Shown in pieces: positions 1-9,657 of a stretch of DNA of 64,000 nt. Below the pieces are notes generated by a model. That model did not search any database, had not been told where the DNA came from, and saw only the letters and a list, made by a program, of their open reading frames with translations. Source of the stretch: Halobacillus naozhouensis (GTDB taxonomy: Bacteria > Bacillota > Bacilli > Bacillales > Halobacillaceae); the NCBI RefSeq assembly GCF_029714185.1, contig NZ_CP121671.1, forward strand, positions 2,604,001 to 2,668,000. The letters are read 5' to 3'. Made by a program: the position numbers and the translations under genes. Numbering within the stretch: the stretch's first letter is position 1; the number at the start of each line of letters is the position of its first letter.

Positions 1-193
1 CAACAGTTATAACTCGGTCTGCGCCGTAGTACACCATTTCCTTACCCATCTCATGAAGGTCTCCGGCACCACTTAGAACACCGATCACTTCTCCTCCATC
101 ACTAACAATTCTTGCTGCAGCAATAGCCTCAAAGGTTACATTTCTAAGAGAACCTTCCCGTATTTCTCCGATTACTAATACCTTTTTACCCAT
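1..193 (-). CDS. etfA: Electron transfer flavoprotein alpha subunit, N-terminal part (runs off the left edge)
   Basis: The first 64 codons of EtfA are visible; the rest lies beyond base 1. EtfA binds FAD and, with EtfB, passes electrons from acyl-CoA dehydrogenases to the respiratory chain. The start MGKKVLVIGE followed by a Rossmann-like stretch and the segment GAGDLHEM fits the N-terminal domain of the family. An AAGGAGA ribosome binding site precedes the ATG at 193. It follows etfB with a 28-base gap, as expected for the lcfA-fadR-fadB-etfB-etfA operon of Bacillaceae. Identification rests on the partial sequence plus gene order. Confidence 0.9.
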   Translation of the reverse strand, partial: MGKKVLVIGEIREGSLRNVTFEAIAAARIVSDGGEVIGVLSGAGDLHEMGKEMVYYGADRVITV

Positions 194-221
194 AACAAAT
201 CTCCTTCCCTGTCTCGAATAT

Positions 222-995
222 TTAAAGTACTTTCGCCTCAGTTTTTAATAAGGATACAAGTTCCTTCACCGCATCTTCAGTTTCACCTTCCAACACTTTG
301 CCTGCCTGTTTTTCCGGTGGTAAGAAGATTTCTGTGGTTTTTGTTTTTGGTTCAACATCCTCTTCGTCAAGATCCAGGTCATCGATCTCTAACTCTTCAA
401 GCGGTTTCTTCTTCGCTTTCATGATTCCCGGCAAAGAAGGATAACGAGGTTCGTTAAGACCTTGTTGACACGTTACCAGTAGTGGAAATGACGTTTCTAC
501 CTTTTCTACATCCCCTTCGACATCACGTTCAATGTGAACGGTTTCACCATCAACTGAAATGTTGGTAATCGTAGTTACACAAGCTATATCCAGACGCTCT
601 GCCAAGCGAGGACCCACTTGACCGCTTGCTTCATCGATGGCTACGTTCCCGCCTAGGATGAGATCTACTTCTCGATCAGCAAAAAATGCTTCTAGAATTT
701 TAACGGTTGTAAACTGATCTCCATCTTCCAAATCTTCTTCCGTATTAATCAGTACCGCCTTGTCCGCTCCCATTGCAAGGGCAGTCCGCAGCTGCTTCTC
801 GGATTCCTCTTCCCCAATAGTTACAACGGTAACTTCTCCGCCGTGCTCATCCCTAAGATTAATAGCTTCTTCAACAGCGTATTCATCGTAAGGGTTAATA
901 ATAAATTCTGCGCCGTCCTCTTCAATACGACCACTATTGATCGATATTTTTTCTTCTGTGTCAAAAGTACGTTTCAATAATACGAAAATGTTCAT
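222..995 (-). CDS. etfB: Electron transfer flavoprotein beta subunit
   Basis: 257 aa, the normal EtfB length. The protein forms the ETF heterodimer with EtfA and carries an AMP; electrons from fatty acyl-CoA oxidation pass through the dimer. Visible marks are NPYDEYAVEEA (residues 34-44), ALAMGADKA (72-80) and the ETF-beta signature region around EPRYPSLPGIMKAKKKP (182-198). The reading frame stays open 51 codons further upstream into fadB, but the ATG at 995 has a TTAGGAGGA ribosome site and begins MNIFVLLKR, as in relatives, so the longer start was rejected. It lies 16 bases after fadB. Confidence 0.95.
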   Translation of the reverse strand: MNIFVLLKRTFDTEEKISINSGRIEEDGAEFIINPYDEYAVEEAINLRDEHGGEVTVVTIGEEESEKQLRTALAMGADKAVLINTEEDLEDGDQFTTVKILEAFFADREVDLILGGNVAIDEASGQVGPRLAERLDIACVTTITNISVDGETVHIERDVEGDVEKVETSFPLLVTCQQGLNEPRYPSLPGIMKAKKKPLEELEIDDLDLDEEDVEPKTKTTEIFLPPEKQAGKVLEGETEDAVKELVSLLKTEAKVL

Positions 996-1011
996 TCTGA
1001 TTCCTCCTAAT

Positions 1012-1785
1012 CTATTGGTCTTTAAATACTGGTTTTCTTTTCTCAATGAATGCCTGTATTCCTTCTTTGGCATCTTCATTGCCGAAGACTTCGCCAAACG
1101 CTGCAGCTTCAGCTCTGTTACCATCTGAAAACTGACCAGTGTGAGCATATGGGATTAGTTTCATTATTTGATGAATAGCAGGTCCGCTTTTAACAGAAAC
1201 CTGTACAGCGAGCTTCTCCGCCGCTTCAAATAATTCCCCCCGAGCAAAGCTCTGGTTCGCAAGGCCGGCTGCTGCCGCCTCTTTGCCGCTGATGGGAACG
1301 CCTGTCAAAATCATTTCATAGGCTTTGGCGGCGCCTACATATCGTGGCAGGCGCTGGGAGCCCGCAAAACCAGGAATAATACCCAGGTTCAGCTCTGGTA
1401 AACCTAACTTTGCATCTTCTGCTACGTATCGTATGTGACAAGCCATTGCCAGCTCCAGTCCTCCCCCAAGTGCTGCTCCATGGATGGCAGCAATGATAGG
1501 AATATGAAAGTTTTCCATACGATTAAAAAGTTGTTGGCCCGTGCTGGAAAGCTGCTCATAATCCGAGGCAGCTTGTAAGGAGGTGAATTCCTTAATATCT
1601 GCACCTGCTGAGAAAAACTTTCCCTCCCCATGTATAAGGATAGCCTTTATACTGTTATCTTTCTCCACGTCATCCAGTACTTTAGATAGATCATTTAATA
1701 GTGTACTAGACAAAGCATTAGCCGGTGGGCTTTGAATCGTAATTCTTGCAAGGTGGTTTTCTTTCTGCAAATAGACTGTAGACAC
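1012..1785 (-). CDS. fadB: Enoyl-CoA hydratase of the beta-oxidation operon (FadB/YsiB type)
   Basis: About 258 aa, single-domain crotonase fold. It hydrates trans-2-enoyl-CoA to 3-hydroxyacyl-CoA in beta-oxidation. The oxyanion-hole segment FFSAGADIKEF and the two catalytic Glu regions GGGLELAMAC and LPELNLGIIPGFAGSQ are intact. Three possible starts sit close together: GTG 1794, ATG 1791 and GTG 1785. The AAAGGAG ribosome site ends only 2-3 bases before the ATG but 8 bases before the GTG at 1785, so I chose 1785. It lies between fadR and etfB in the fatty-acid degradation operon, so expression is expected to follow FadR. Confidence 0.9.
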   Translation of the reverse strand: MSTVYLQKENHLARITIQSPPANALSSTLLNDLSKVLDDVEKDNSIKAILIHGEGKFFSAGADIKEFTSLQAASDYEQLSSTGQQLFNRMENFHIPIIAAIHGAALGGGLELAMACHIRYVAEDAKLGLPELNLGIIPGFAGSQRLPRYVGAAKAYEMILTGVPISGKEAAAAGLANQSFARGELFEAAEKLAVQVSVKSGPAIHQIMKLIPYAHTGQFSDGNRAEAAAFGEVFGNEDAKEGIQAFIEKRKPVFKDQ

Positions 1786-1798
1786 TAGCATCACTCCT

Positions 1799-2389
1799 TT
1801 ACGATTTATGCAGAGTCAGTCCGTTGATGATAAAGCTATGGACTTCTTTCGCTTGATCTCCTATGTGATAACGCTGGTCTTTCATAACCCAATTGGTTAC
1901 CGCTTCATCCATCATGCCGAAAATCAGCTGACGAACAAGTTTACGGTTTAAATCATCACGAAACAACTTTTCTTTTATTCCCTCTTCCAATATTTGATCA
2001 ATTACAGCTAAATACCTCTTTAACACCTGATTTATTTTAGACCGTAATTCTTTATTGGATTGCCGGAGTTCAAGCTGCGTAACAATCGCTAAATGATGAT
2101 CGGCAGCCAGCTGCTCGAAATGAGTTTCAACTAGAGTAAGAAGTTTTTCTTCAGCTGTCTGCCTTGAGGTTGTTTCTTGTTCAATTCTTTCGATAAACTG
2201 CCCCATTTTATCCTGAAATAAAGAGATTAAAATATCCTCTTTATTTTTAAAATAGAGGTAAATGGTCCCATCAGCCACCCCTGCTTTTTTTGCGATTTTT
2301 GAAACCTGCGAAGAGTGGTATCCATTTTCAGCAATAACGACAACTGCTGCGTCGATGATCTGTTTATATTTTGGTTTATCTTTTTTCAT
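1799..2389 (-). CDS. fadR: TetR-family fatty acid degradation repressor FadR
   Basis: 196 aa from the ATG at 2389, which has an AGGGAGA ribosome site. The frame is open 15 codons upstream, but that extension crosses the operator and lacks a ribosome site. Residues about 8-58 form the TetR helix-turn-helix (SQVSKIAKKAGVADGTIYLYF), followed by an all-alpha ligand domain (TetR_C, YsiA type). In B. subtilis FadR releases DNA on binding long-chain acyl-CoA and derepresses beta-oxidation genes. A near-perfect FadR operator lies 27 bases upstream, so autoregulation is likely. It is followed by fadB with a 13-base gap. Confidence 0.93.
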   Translation of the reverse strand: MKKDKPKYKQIIDAAVVVIAENGYHSSQVSKIAKKAGVADGTIYLYFKNKEDILISLFQDKMGQFIERIEQETTSRQTAEEKLLTLVETHFEQLAADHHLAIVTQLELRQSNKELRSKINQVLKRYLAVIDQILEEGIKEKLFRDDLNRKLVRQLIFGMMDEAVTNWVMKDQRYHIGDQAKEVHSFIINGLTLHKS

Positions 2390-2415
2390 AAATCTCCCTG
2401 CCTTTATTGTGAAAA

Positions 2416-2433
2416 TGAATGAATGGTCATTCA
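2416..2433 (-). promoter_or_regulatory. FadR operator
   Basis: The palindrome TGAATGAATGGTCATTCA matches the published B. subtilis FadR consensus TGAATGAMTANTCATTCA at every fixed position except one. It sits just downstream of the -10 box of the fadR promoter, where a bound repressor would block initiation. Confidence 0.85.
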
Positions 2434-2439
2434 CACATC

Positions 2440-2468
2440 ATAATACATACTTCTAACTATTCTGTCAA
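2440..2468 (-). promoter_or_regulatory. Sigma-A promoter of fadR-fadB-etfBA
   Basis: On the minus strand TTGACA (2463-2468) is followed after 17 bases by TATTAT (2440-2445). Initiation would fall about at the start of the FadR operator. Confidence 0.75.
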
Positions 2469-2480
2469 CTTTCTATGAAT

Positions 2481-4187
2481 CTATGAGTTTTGCAGATTGC
2501 TTTCTTCCAGCTTCTTATTCTCTTCATCAACAAGTGTACGTCGAAGAATTTTCCCGACCGCTGTTTTCGGAAGCTCATCGCGGAATTCATAAATACGCGG
2601 AACTTTAAATGCTGCCATATGTTTTCGGCAAAATTCATTTAATTCTTCTTCTGTTACATTCTGACCCTGCTTCCTTACTATAAACGCTTTAACAGTTTCC
2701 CCGCGATAGGCATCTGGTACACCGATAATGACTGCTTCCTGAACTGAATTATGCTCATAAAGGACTTCTTCTACTTCACGAGGGTAAATATTATAGCCTC
2801 CGGCAATAATCATATCCTTTTTGCGGTCAACTACATAGAAATAACCATTCTCATCCATACGACCCATATCACCTGTACGAAACCATCCCTCTTCACTGAG
2901 TACCTGATCCGTGTCTTCTTTTCTGTTCCAATACCCTTTCATGATTTGCGGTCCTTTTACGACGATTTCTCCTATCTCCCCAATGGGAACTTCTTCGCCT
3001 GCTTCCATACTTACAATCTTAGCATCGGTATTCGGCCACGGTACCCCGATACTTCCACTTATACGATTACCCCAAATAAAATTAGAATGCGTGACGGGAG
3101 ATGTTTCGGTTAAGCCATACCCCTCTACAAGCTTTCCGCCGGTAACACTTTCAAATTTCTCCTGAACTTCCACAGGAAGCGGTGCCGAACCGCTAATACA
3201 AGCCTCGATAGATGACAGGTCATACTTTTTCAGGTCAGGATGATTCAGGAGAGCAATATAAATAGTTGGGGCACCTGGAAATAAGGACGGTTTCTGCTTT
3301 TCAATCGTTTTCAGTACCTCACCTGGTTCGAACTTAGGCACTAAAACCATTTTTGAACCCATCATAACAGACAAATTCATAACGGAGGTCATCCCGTAAA
3401 CATGGAAGAATGGTAAAATGGCAAGAACCACTTCCTTCCCCTTCTCACACTTATACATCCATGTCATGGCCATTTGAGTATTTACAACTAAATTATAGTG
3501 ACTTAGCATTACCCCTTTAGGAGAACCTGTAGTTCCACCTGTGTATTGCAAGAGGGCTATGTCCTCAACTGGATCTATTTCTACTGGAGAAAGCTGGCCG
3601 CTGCTATTATCCAAAATGTGTTTCCATAAATGTGTGTCGTATGATTGTTCTGGTTTCACCAAAACCTGATGCTGACGCTTCTGTATGAAAGGGTACAGTT
3701 TGTTTTTCGGAAATGGGAGGTAGTCTTTAACACCGGTAACAATAATATGTTCAAGAGAAGTGTTTGGTTTAACATTAACCGCTTTTGGATATAGAATATC
3801 CAGGCAGATGATCATCTTTGCCTCGGAATCCTTCAACTGATATTCAAGTTCTCGCTCCATATACAGCGGGTTGGTCTGAACTACAATACCGCCAGACATT
3901 AAAATTGCGTAATAAGCGATCACCGACTGAGGACAGTTAGGCAGCATTACGGATACACGATCGCCTTTTTCGAGCCCTAACTTCTGTAAGTAACTCGCAA
4001 AGCTCCGGGTCTCGTCAAAAAGCTCCTGAAAGGTCATTTCTTTCCCCATGAAATGAAGCGCTTTCTTTTTTCCGTAGAGCTCAACGCTATCCTCCAAAAA
4101 GCTGTGCAGCGGACGTTTATCATAATCTACTGCTGCAGGAATTTCAGGCGGATAATTTTTGAGCCAAGGACGTCGACCACTCTCCAT
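2481..4187 (-). CDS. lcfA: Long-chain fatty-acid-CoA ligase
   Basis: 568 aa, typical for LcfA/FadD. It activates fatty acids to acyl-CoA through an acyl-adenylate, feeding beta-oxidation. The ATP-binding motif YTGGTTGSPKG is at residues 215-225, the adenylate-forming motif GYGLTETSP near 366, and the FACS signature (WFRTGDMG, then DRKKDMIIAGGYNIYP) near 446-475. The ATG at 4187 is preceded by GAGGGAGGGG. It is first in the fatty-acid operon order but is followed by a separate promoter before fadR. No FadR operator was found in front of lcfA itself, unlike the arrangement known from B. subtilis. Confidence 0.95.
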   Translation of the reverse strand: MESGRRPWLKNYPPEIPAAVDYDKRPLHSFLEDSVELYGKKKALHFMGKEMTFQELFDETRSFASYLQKLGLEKGDRVSVMLPNCPQSVIAYYAILMSGGIVVQTNPLYMERELEYQLKDSEAKMIICLDILYPKAVNVKPNTSLEHIIVTGVKDYLPFPKNKLYPFIQKRQHQVLVKPEQSYDTHLWKHILDNSSGQLSPVEIDPVEDIALLQYTGGTTGSPKGVMLSHYNLVVNTQMAMTWMYKCEKGKEVVLAILPFFHVYGMTSVMNLSVMMGSKMVLVPKFEPGEVLKTIEKQKPSLFPGAPTIYIALLNHPDLKKYDLSSIEACISGSAPLPVEVQEKFESVTGGKLVEGYGLTETSPVTHSNFIWGNRISGSIGVPWPNTDAKIVSMEAGEEVPIGEIGEIVVKGPQIMKGYWNRKEDTDQVLSEEGWFRTGDMGRMDENGYFYVVDRKKDMIIAGGYNIYPREVEEVLYEHNSVQEAVIIGVPDAYRGETVKAFIVRKQGQNVTEEELNEFCRKHMAAFKVPRIYEFRDELPKTAVGKILRRTLVDEENKKLEESNLQNS

Positions 4188-4217
4188 AAAAACCCCTCCC
4201 TCTTTGTATTACTTTTT

Positions 4218-4247
4218 ATTATACCGTTATCGACGTCAAATTTGAAA
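4218..4247 (-). promoter_or_regulatory. Candidate lcfA promoter
   Basis: A perfect -10 TATAAT (4218-4223) lies about 31 bases before the lcfA start. The best -35 is TTTCAA (4242-4247) with an 18-base spacer, a moderate match only. Confidence 0.45.
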
Positions 4248-4308
4248 TATATAATTATAATTTTGAAAATATTTACTTTGAGTAAGCAAACCATCTGAAA
4301 GTACATGC

Positions 4309-4386
4309 CTATAACAGAACATACACGATACCAATCACAATAAACAATGAAGCAATAACGATCAATATTTTTGCTAATGTCTCCAT
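4309..4386 (-). CDS. Possible 25-residue membrane peptide
   Basis: An ATG at 4386 opens a 25-codon frame ending TAG at 4309. The peptide METLAKILIVIASLFIVIGIVYVLL is one hydrophobic helix with a single Lys near the N-terminus. It begins 13 bases after the yshE stop, with a weak GGGTGG ribosome site. I know no family for it. The composition (25 codons, one clean TM helix, position directly behind a membrane gene) is suggestive but so short that chance remains possible. Confidence 0.4.
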   Translation of the reverse strand: METLAKILIVIASLFIVIGIVYVLL

Positions 4387-4399
4387 ATTATTCCACCCT

Positions 4400-4807
4400 T
4401 CAAATGATGTTAGCCCCGATCACGTATGACAATCCTGCTGAAATAATAAATGAAATAAAACCAACAGCCCGGTTATCTTCAGTGATCTCGTCATCGATCT
4501 TGAATGAGGGAGTGAGAAATTCAAATATGAAATAGCCAATTAACAGTAGGATGAATCCGAACAGCCCCCACCCCATCGTTTGGAGGAGGGAGTCATTCTC
4601 TTGAATGGAGAAGCGGAAAATATTAGCGATGCCAAATATTTTCCCCCCAGTTGCCATAGCTACAGCTAAATTACCATTCTGAATTTCTCTCCAATTATTA
4701 TAGGTGGTTACTAGTTCAAATACAGCCATAAATACAACAACACACAGAACTACAACACTATAGCTTGCTGCGGTTTCAATGAGTGCATGTTCCCAGAATC
4801 CTGTCAT
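4400..4807 (-). CDS. yshE: DUF350 membrane protein (YshE)
   Basis: 135 aa with four predicted membrane helices (about 14-34, 50-68, 76-98, 112-134), the two-repeat layout of DUF350. The segment WREIQNGNLAVAMATGGKIFGI between helices 1 and 2 and EDNRAVG before the last helix are the conserved family cores. Function is unknown. The start at 4807 follows AGGGAGA. It lies directly downstream of mutS2 (26-base gap), as yshE does in B. subtilis. A paralogue sits at 59809-60204 in the PspA cluster, so the family may have two settings in this cell. Confidence 0.85.
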   Translation of the reverse strand: MTGFWEHALIETAASYSVVVLCVVVFMAVFELVTTYNNWREIQNGNLAVAMATGGKIFGIANIFRFSIQENDSLLQTMGWGLFGFILLLIGYFIFEFLTPSFKIDDEITEDNRAVGFISFIISAGLSYVIGANII

Positions 4808-4832
4808 AAATAAGCTCTCCCTTTGTACGAGT

Positions 4833-7181
4833 TTACCTTAATTCGAGCACGGTGACTCCGCTGCCACCTTCATTCATGCCGCCAGCACGGTACGAGTCAA
4901 CTTGGCGATGGTTTTTCGCATAATTTTGGACAGCTGTTCTCAGTGCGCCTGTTCCTTTTCCGTGTATAATGGAAACACGTGGATAATTCGCTAACAATGC
5001 ATCATCAATATATTTTTCCAATTGATTTAAAGCTTCTTCGTAACGTTCCCCTCTTAGATCAAGCTCCGTTTTAACATGATAGCCTTTCCCTTTCACGGTA
5101 GCCATAGGTTTTTCCTTGTATGGCTGTTGAGCCTTTACAAATTCTAAATCGTTCCGTTTTGCCTTAACCTTCATCGCGCCAACCTGAACCTGGAATTCAT
5201 TGCTGCTCGTTTGCTCCAGAATAACCCCTTGCTGATTTAACGTAAGCAGTTTCACCTCGTCACCAGGTCTTAACTCTTTGTCTTCTTGTTTAGATACTGG
5301 TTTCTTACTGGTTTTTTTCTTATTTGCCAGGTTCGGCTTTGTTTCATCCAATGCTTTTCTTGCCTCAATCAATTCGTGGTCTTTAATTTCAGCCTGGTTC
5401 TTCATTTGTCGAAGCTGCTGGACTATTTCTTCCGCTTCATGTCTTGCTTTTTCAACTGCTTTCTCTGCTTTAGTTTCAGCTTTTGTATATAATCGTTCTC
5501 GTTTCTCCTCAAACTGTTTCCATTGCGTTTGCAAATCACGATACAATTCTTCTGCTTTTGTTAATGTTTCTTCCGCTATATCGTAGTCTCTTTCAGCATT
5601 TCTTGTTGATGCTTCAAGTGAAGCAATCATATTCTCAACGCTTTGTGAATCAACTCCGACCTGCTGCTTAGCAGTTTCTATAATCGGCTCTTCTAGACCA
5701 AGCCTTCTGGATATCTCAAACGCATTACTACGTCCAGGAACCCCTATCAGAAGGCGGTAGGTTGGCTTTAATGTTTGGATATCAAATTCAACGGAGGCAT
5801 TCGTAACCCCTTCCCTATTGTACCCATACGCTTTGAGCTCAGGGTAGTGTGTCGTCGCAACTACCCGGGCTCTGCGGCCAACTACCTCATCTAATATGGA
5901 CATAGCTAAAGCAGCTCCTTCTTGAGGGTCTGTTCCTGCCCCTAGCTCATCGAATAAAACTAATGTACGTTCATGGACATGCTTTAAAATTTCCACAATA
6001 TTGGTCATGTGAGAGGAAAAAGTTGATAGGCTTTGTTCGATGGACTGCTCATCCCCAATATCCGCATATACCTGTTCGAATACAGCCAATTCACATCCAT
6101 CCATAGCAGGCACCTGGAGACCGGACTGAGCCATTAATGTAAACAAACCAAGCAGTTTCAAGGTAACTGTTTTACCTCCAGTGTTTGGCCCTGTAATCAC
6201 AATTGAAGTGAAATCAACTCCTAAATCGATATCATTAGGAACAACTTCCTCTGGGTCTATAAGCGGGTGTCTTGCCTGTTTAAGATGAATACGACCTTCA
6301 TCATTCATAGTCGGCATAGCGGCTTTCATTTCACTGCCAAGTTTGGCCCTGGCAAACATAAAATCTACATAGGCAAGTATTTCAACATTAGAATAGAGCA
6401 AGGATTGTTCTTCTGAAATAGCTAAGGACAATTCTGTTAAAATACGCTCTACTTCCTGGCGCTCTTGTACTTTTGATTCCTGTAATTGATTATTTAAATC
6501 TACCACCACTTGTGGTTCGATGAATAAGGTAGCTCCTGATGCAGATTGATCGTGAACAATCCCACCTATTGAACCTCGATATTCTTGTTTTACGGGTAAT
6601 ACGTACCGTTCATTTCTAATAGTGACGATGGCATCAGAAAGCATGTTACTTTTCGATCTGGTGAAGGTCTCCATCTTATCGCGGACACGGCTTTCTGAAG
6701 TTCTAATTTTCGAACGGATCGTTCTAAGTTTATCAGAAGCTCCGTCCATCACTCCTCCGTGCTCATCAATACAGTTTCTAATTTTTCTTTCAAGTTCTGT
6801 GAGGGGAACGATACCTTCCACAAGTCCCCTCAATATAGGCATTTCAGGTTCTTCCATCTCTTCAACAAATCGTTTTAACTGCTTTCCACCGTAAATCGTG
6901 CTTGCAATATCAAGACATTCGAAGGCACTAAGCACTCCTCCAATAGTTGTCCGCTTAATGCTCGGTTTAATGTCAAAAATTCCGCCCAGTGGAATGTAAC
7001 CCTTAAGACGGATCACCTGGGCTGCTTCATCTGTTTCTTTTTGCCACTGAGTGACTTCCTCAAGTTCAATTGAAGGCTTCAATGCGAGCGCACGTTCCTT
7101 ACCAAGTGAGGAAGCCGCCTGCTCCGCTAATTGTTCAATAATTTTTTTGTATTCTAAAACATGAAGGATTCGTTGGTTCAT
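4833..7181 (-). CDS. mutS2: MutS2 ATPase/Smr endonuclease
   Basis: 782 aa from the ATG at 7181 ([14 protein letters not shown]), chosen because AAAGGAG lies 12 bases before it; the frame is open eight codons further. The MutS core and clamp are followed by the ABC ATPase with Walker A GPNTGGKT near residue 335 and Walker [14 protein letters not shown] near 410. A coiled, Lys/Glu-rich stretch follows, then a KOW-like region and a C-terminal Smr domain with LDLRG and HGKGTG. Family members suppress homologous recombination in some species, and in B. subtilis act on collided ribosomes. No mismatch-recognition domain is present. It follows polX by 26 bases. Confidence 0.95.
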   Translation of the reverse strand: MNQRILHVLEYKKIIEQLAEQAASSLGKERALALKPSIELEEVTQWQKETDEAAQVIRLKGYIPLGGIFDIKPSIKRTTIGGVLSAFECLDIASTIYGGKQLKRFVEEMEEPEMPILRGLVEGIVPLTELERKIRNCIDEHGGVMDGASDKLRTIRSKIRTSESRVRDKMETFTRSKSNMLSDAIVTIRNERYVLPVKQEYRGSIGGIVHDQSASGATLFIEPQVVVDLNNQLQESKVQERQEVERILTELSLAISEEQSLLYSNVEILAYVDFMFARAKLGSEMKAAMPTMNDEGRIHLKQARHPLIDPEEVVPNDIDLGVDFTSIVITGPNTGGKTVTLKLLGLFTLMAQSGLQVPAMDGCELAVFEQVYADIGDEQSIEQSLSTFSSHMTNIVEILKHVHERTLVLFDELGAGTDPQEGAALAMSILDEVVGRRARVVATTHYPELKAYGYNREGVTNASVEFDIQTLKPTYRLLIGVPGRSNAFEISRRLGLEEPIIETAKQQVGVDSQSVENMIASLEASTRNAERDYDIAEETLTKAEELYRDLQTQWKQFEEKRERLYTKAETKAEKAVEKARHEAEEIVQQLRQMKNQAEIKDHELIEARKALDETKPNLANKKKTSKKPVSKQEDKELRPGDEVKLLTLNQQGVILEQTSSNEFQVQVGAMKVKAKRNDLEFVKAQQPYKEKPMATVKGKGYHVKTELDLRGERYEEALNQLEKYIDDALLANYPRVSIIHGKGTGALRTAVQNYAKNHRQVDSYRAGGMNEGGSGVTVLELR

Positions 7182-7207
7182 GTTAATAAAGTCTCCTTTA
7201 TGCACAA

Positions 7208-8923
7208 CTAATTCTTACCAAGACGTTCCATCAACTGCTGTGTCGTCATTGTATTTAGTACAGATTCCTTACGGAGCCACCCTTTTCTAGCGGTGCCGAT
7301 CCCAACCTCCATATGGTCAAGCATCGGATAGCTATGGGCATCCGTATTAATTGCGATCGTTACGCCAGCATCCTGTGCTCTCATTAGCCATTCCCAACTT
7401 AAGTCAAGGCGATTGGGGTTCGCATTAAGTTCCAAAATTGTTCCCGTTTTCTGTGCACCTTCAATTAGCTTCTCTAATTGTACTTGATAACCGGCTCTGC
7501 GGCCAATTAATCGTCCAGTTGGGTGGGCAATCATATCAACGTAAGGATTCTGAAGTGCAGTGTTAAGCCGATGCATAATTTGGTCTTCAGATTGATTAAA
7601 GCTGGAATGGATAGAGGCAATAACAAAATCCATTTCCTTTAAAAACTCGTCCTCAAAGTCTAGAGAACCGTCTGGTAGGATATCCATTTCAACTCCGGCA
7701 AATATGTGGAAGCCCTCCATTTCAAGATTAATCTTGTCAATCTCTTGTCTTTGCATTCGTAAACGCTCTTCATTTAACCCGTTGGCAATTCTTAAATACT
7801 TGGAATGATCTGTTATAGCGATGTATTCATATCCCATATTCTTGCTTTGTTCTGCCATTTCTCTTATCGATTGGGCACCATCACTCCACGTTGAGTGCAT
7901 ATGAAGGTCGCCGCGAATATCTTTTGATTCAAGGAGAGAAACTGACTCTTGAAATGCTTCAACTTCTCCCTTGTTTTCACGTACTTCAGGAGGAATATAG
8001 TGAAGTCCAAAATGCTGAAAGAAATGTTCTTCGGTTTCAAAGGTCAGCATTTCACCTGTCTCCGCATTTTCTACCCCATACTCACTTATTTTTTCTTGTT
8101 TTTGCTTGGCCAGTTGTCTCATTGCTACATTATGTTCTTTTGACCCAGTAAAATGATGCAAGGTAGAAGCAAACTCTTCAGGTTCGACAATTCGAAAATC
8201 CACACCTATATCGTATCCTTCATCTATGATAATCGAAACCTTTGTATCACCAGAGGAAACAATTTCTTTTAGCTCCGGGTAGGCAAGTAATTCTTCTCTT
8301 GTCTGCTCAGGATTTTTAGAAGCAATAATGAAATCGAGATCCTTAATCGTTTCCCGCATTCTTCTTAAGCTGCCTGCCACAGAGAAACGTATAATCGTTT
8401 CTGCTTGATTCAAAAAGGCTTCGATTTTTTCTGCGATCGGCAGCATAAAAGCAATAGGAAGCCTTTCAGGTCTTGAACCGTATTCCTCTAGCGTTTTCAA
8501 TATTTTCTCTGCTGACTTCTTGCCAAAGCCTTCAAGCTGTTCTACCTTACCCTCTTCAAGGGCTTCTTTCAGTGATTCAGCATCGGTTACTCCTAATTGT
8601 TGATAGAGTTTAGCGAGCTTCTTCCCGCCCAAGCCCTGAATATCAAGTAAGGGAACCAGACCGGCCGGCACCTCCGCCTGTAATTGTTCTAACGTTTCAG
8701 ATCTCCCTTGATCCACATACTCCTGGATGACGGCTGCAGTACCTTTACCGATGCCTTTGATCTTAGTAAAATCGTTGATTTCATTCAGAGAATAATCATT
8801 TCTTTCTAACGCTTGGGCAGCTTTACGGTAAGCTGAAACTTTAAATGAATTTTCTCCTTTTAATTCCAGATAAACAGCAATTGTTTCAAGTAATTGAATC
8901 ACTTTCTTTTTATCAATTGTCAT
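7208..8923 (-). CDS. polX: DNA polymerase/3'-5' exonuclease PolX
   Basis: 571 aa, the bacterial PolX length. Residues about 1-90 carry helix-hairpin-helix motifs ([26 protein letters not shown] follows). The Pol-beta nucleotidyltransferase region contains [19 protein letters not shown] with the metal-binding Asp pair, and the last 235 residues form a PHP phosphoesterase domain ([36 protein letters not shown]). PolX fills short gaps in base excision repair, and the PHP domain gives 3'-5' exonuclease and AP-endonuclease activity. The ATG at 8923 follows AAGGTGG. It heads the polX-mutS2-yshE group. Confidence 0.95.
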   Translation of the reverse strand: MTIDKKKVIQLLETIAVYLELKGENSFKVSAYRKAAQALERNDYSLNEINDFTKIKGIGKGTAAVIQEYVDQGRSETLEQLQAEVPAGLVPLLDIQGLGGKKLAKLYQQLGVTDAESLKEALEEGKVEQLEGFGKKSAEKILKTLEEYGSRPERLPIAFMLPIAEKIEAFLNQAETIIRFSVAGSLRRMRETIKDLDFIIASKNPEQTREELLAYPELKEIVSSGDTKVSIIIDEGYDIGVDFRIVEPEEFASTLHHFTGSKEHNVAMRQLAKQKQEKISEYGVENAETGEMLTFETEEHFFQHFGLHYIPPEVRENKGEVEAFQESVSLLESKDIRGDLHMHSTWSDGAQSIREMAEQSKNMGYEYIAITDHSKYLRIANGLNEERLRMQRQEIDKINLEMEGFHIFAGVEMDILPDGSLDFEDEFLKEMDFVIASIHSSFNQSEDQIMHRLNTALQNPYVDMIAHPTGRLIGRRAGYQVQLEKLIEGAQKTGTILELNANPNRLDLSWEWLMRAQDAGVTIAINTDAHSYPMLDHMEVGIGTARKGWLRKESVLNTMTTQQLMERLGKN

Positions 8924-8965
8924 GATTTAGTCCACCTTTCATGCATTTCAACAGTTGAAGATACA

Positions 8966-9003
8966 AAGAAAAGGCCGCTATGAAATTTTCACAGCGACCT
9001 TTC
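8966..9003 (-). terminator. Rho-independent terminator after cvpA
   Basis: On the minus strand the arms AAAGGTCGCT and AGCGGCCTTTT pair around a TGAAAATTTCA loop region and end in CCTTTTCTTT. It ends the zapA-cvpA transcript before polX. Confidence 0.65.
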
Positions 9004-9104
9004 CATAACAAGCCAAAAACAGGAGATAGCCACGTCAAACTTAACAAATCTCCTTCAACTTCCGAATAGCTCACATGTAAAACCATAGAAAATAACAATT
9101 CGTT

Positions 9105-9656
9105 CTACTGTAGCAAGCTTATCATATGGTCTACCCACATTGTCTTGATTTGGCTGGACAGGATGGGAGTGCTTTCAATAATAAACTGGGCAAGAAACGA
9201 ACCGTCCAAAGCGTTTTGAACAACACTTAAAGGTACTAATGCCGCTATGTATAATAGAATAAACAAAAGAAAATATCTTTCTGCAAACCCTAAAATGCCG
9301 CCTAACAGACTATTTATTGAACTCAGGATGGGTAGTTCTGCAACAAAGTCCAGCATGGAAGCAATAATCTGTAAGATAATTTTAACACCAAAAAATAAAA
9401 TAGCGAAGGCTGCAGCATTATAAAATGCTTGTTCTAAAGGAAGGTTCTCCGCAAAAATTGCCCAGGACGCTCCCTCTGGGAGTTCTGGGTAGGGAACCCA
9501 CAAAATAAGTTTTGGTGCTAGATTGTCATAATACATTACAGCAACGATAAAAGCAGCAATAAATCCTATCAGATGAAATAACTGGAGGATAAAGCCCCTT
9601 CGCACGCCTACCATAACGCCAAAGAATAAAATAATTAAAAGCAGTATATCAATCAT
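9105..9656 (-). CDS. yshB: CvpA family membrane protein (YshB)
   Basis: 183 aa with four hydrophobic helices (about 1-20, 25-45, 75-105, 120-150) and the family start MIDILLLIILFFGVMVGVRRG. CvpA proteins were named for colicin V export in E. coli; their role in Gram-positive bacteria is not established and may involve envelope homeostasis. The start at 9656 is one base before the zapA stop, so translation is coupled to zapA. The same pair (yshA/zapA-yshB) occurs in B. subtilis. Confidence 0.9.
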   Translation of the reverse strand: MIDILLLIILFFGVMVGVRRGFILQLFHLIGFIAAFIVAVMYYDNLAPKLILWVPYPELPEGASWAIFAENLPLEQAFYNAAAFAILFFGVKIILQIIASMLDFVAELPILSSINSLLGGILGFAERYFLLFILLYIAALVPLSVVQNALDGSFLAQFIIESTPILSSQIKTMWVDHMISLLQ

Positions 9657-9657
9657 G

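Noticed and set aside
2751..3113. 120-codon plus-strand frame inside lcfA
   Set aside because: Antisense shadow of a strongly conserved gene, with no independent signal.
8913..9098. 61-codon minus-strand frame between cvpA and polX
   Set aside because: It spans a clear terminator hairpin, overlaps the polX start and has no family-like sequence.
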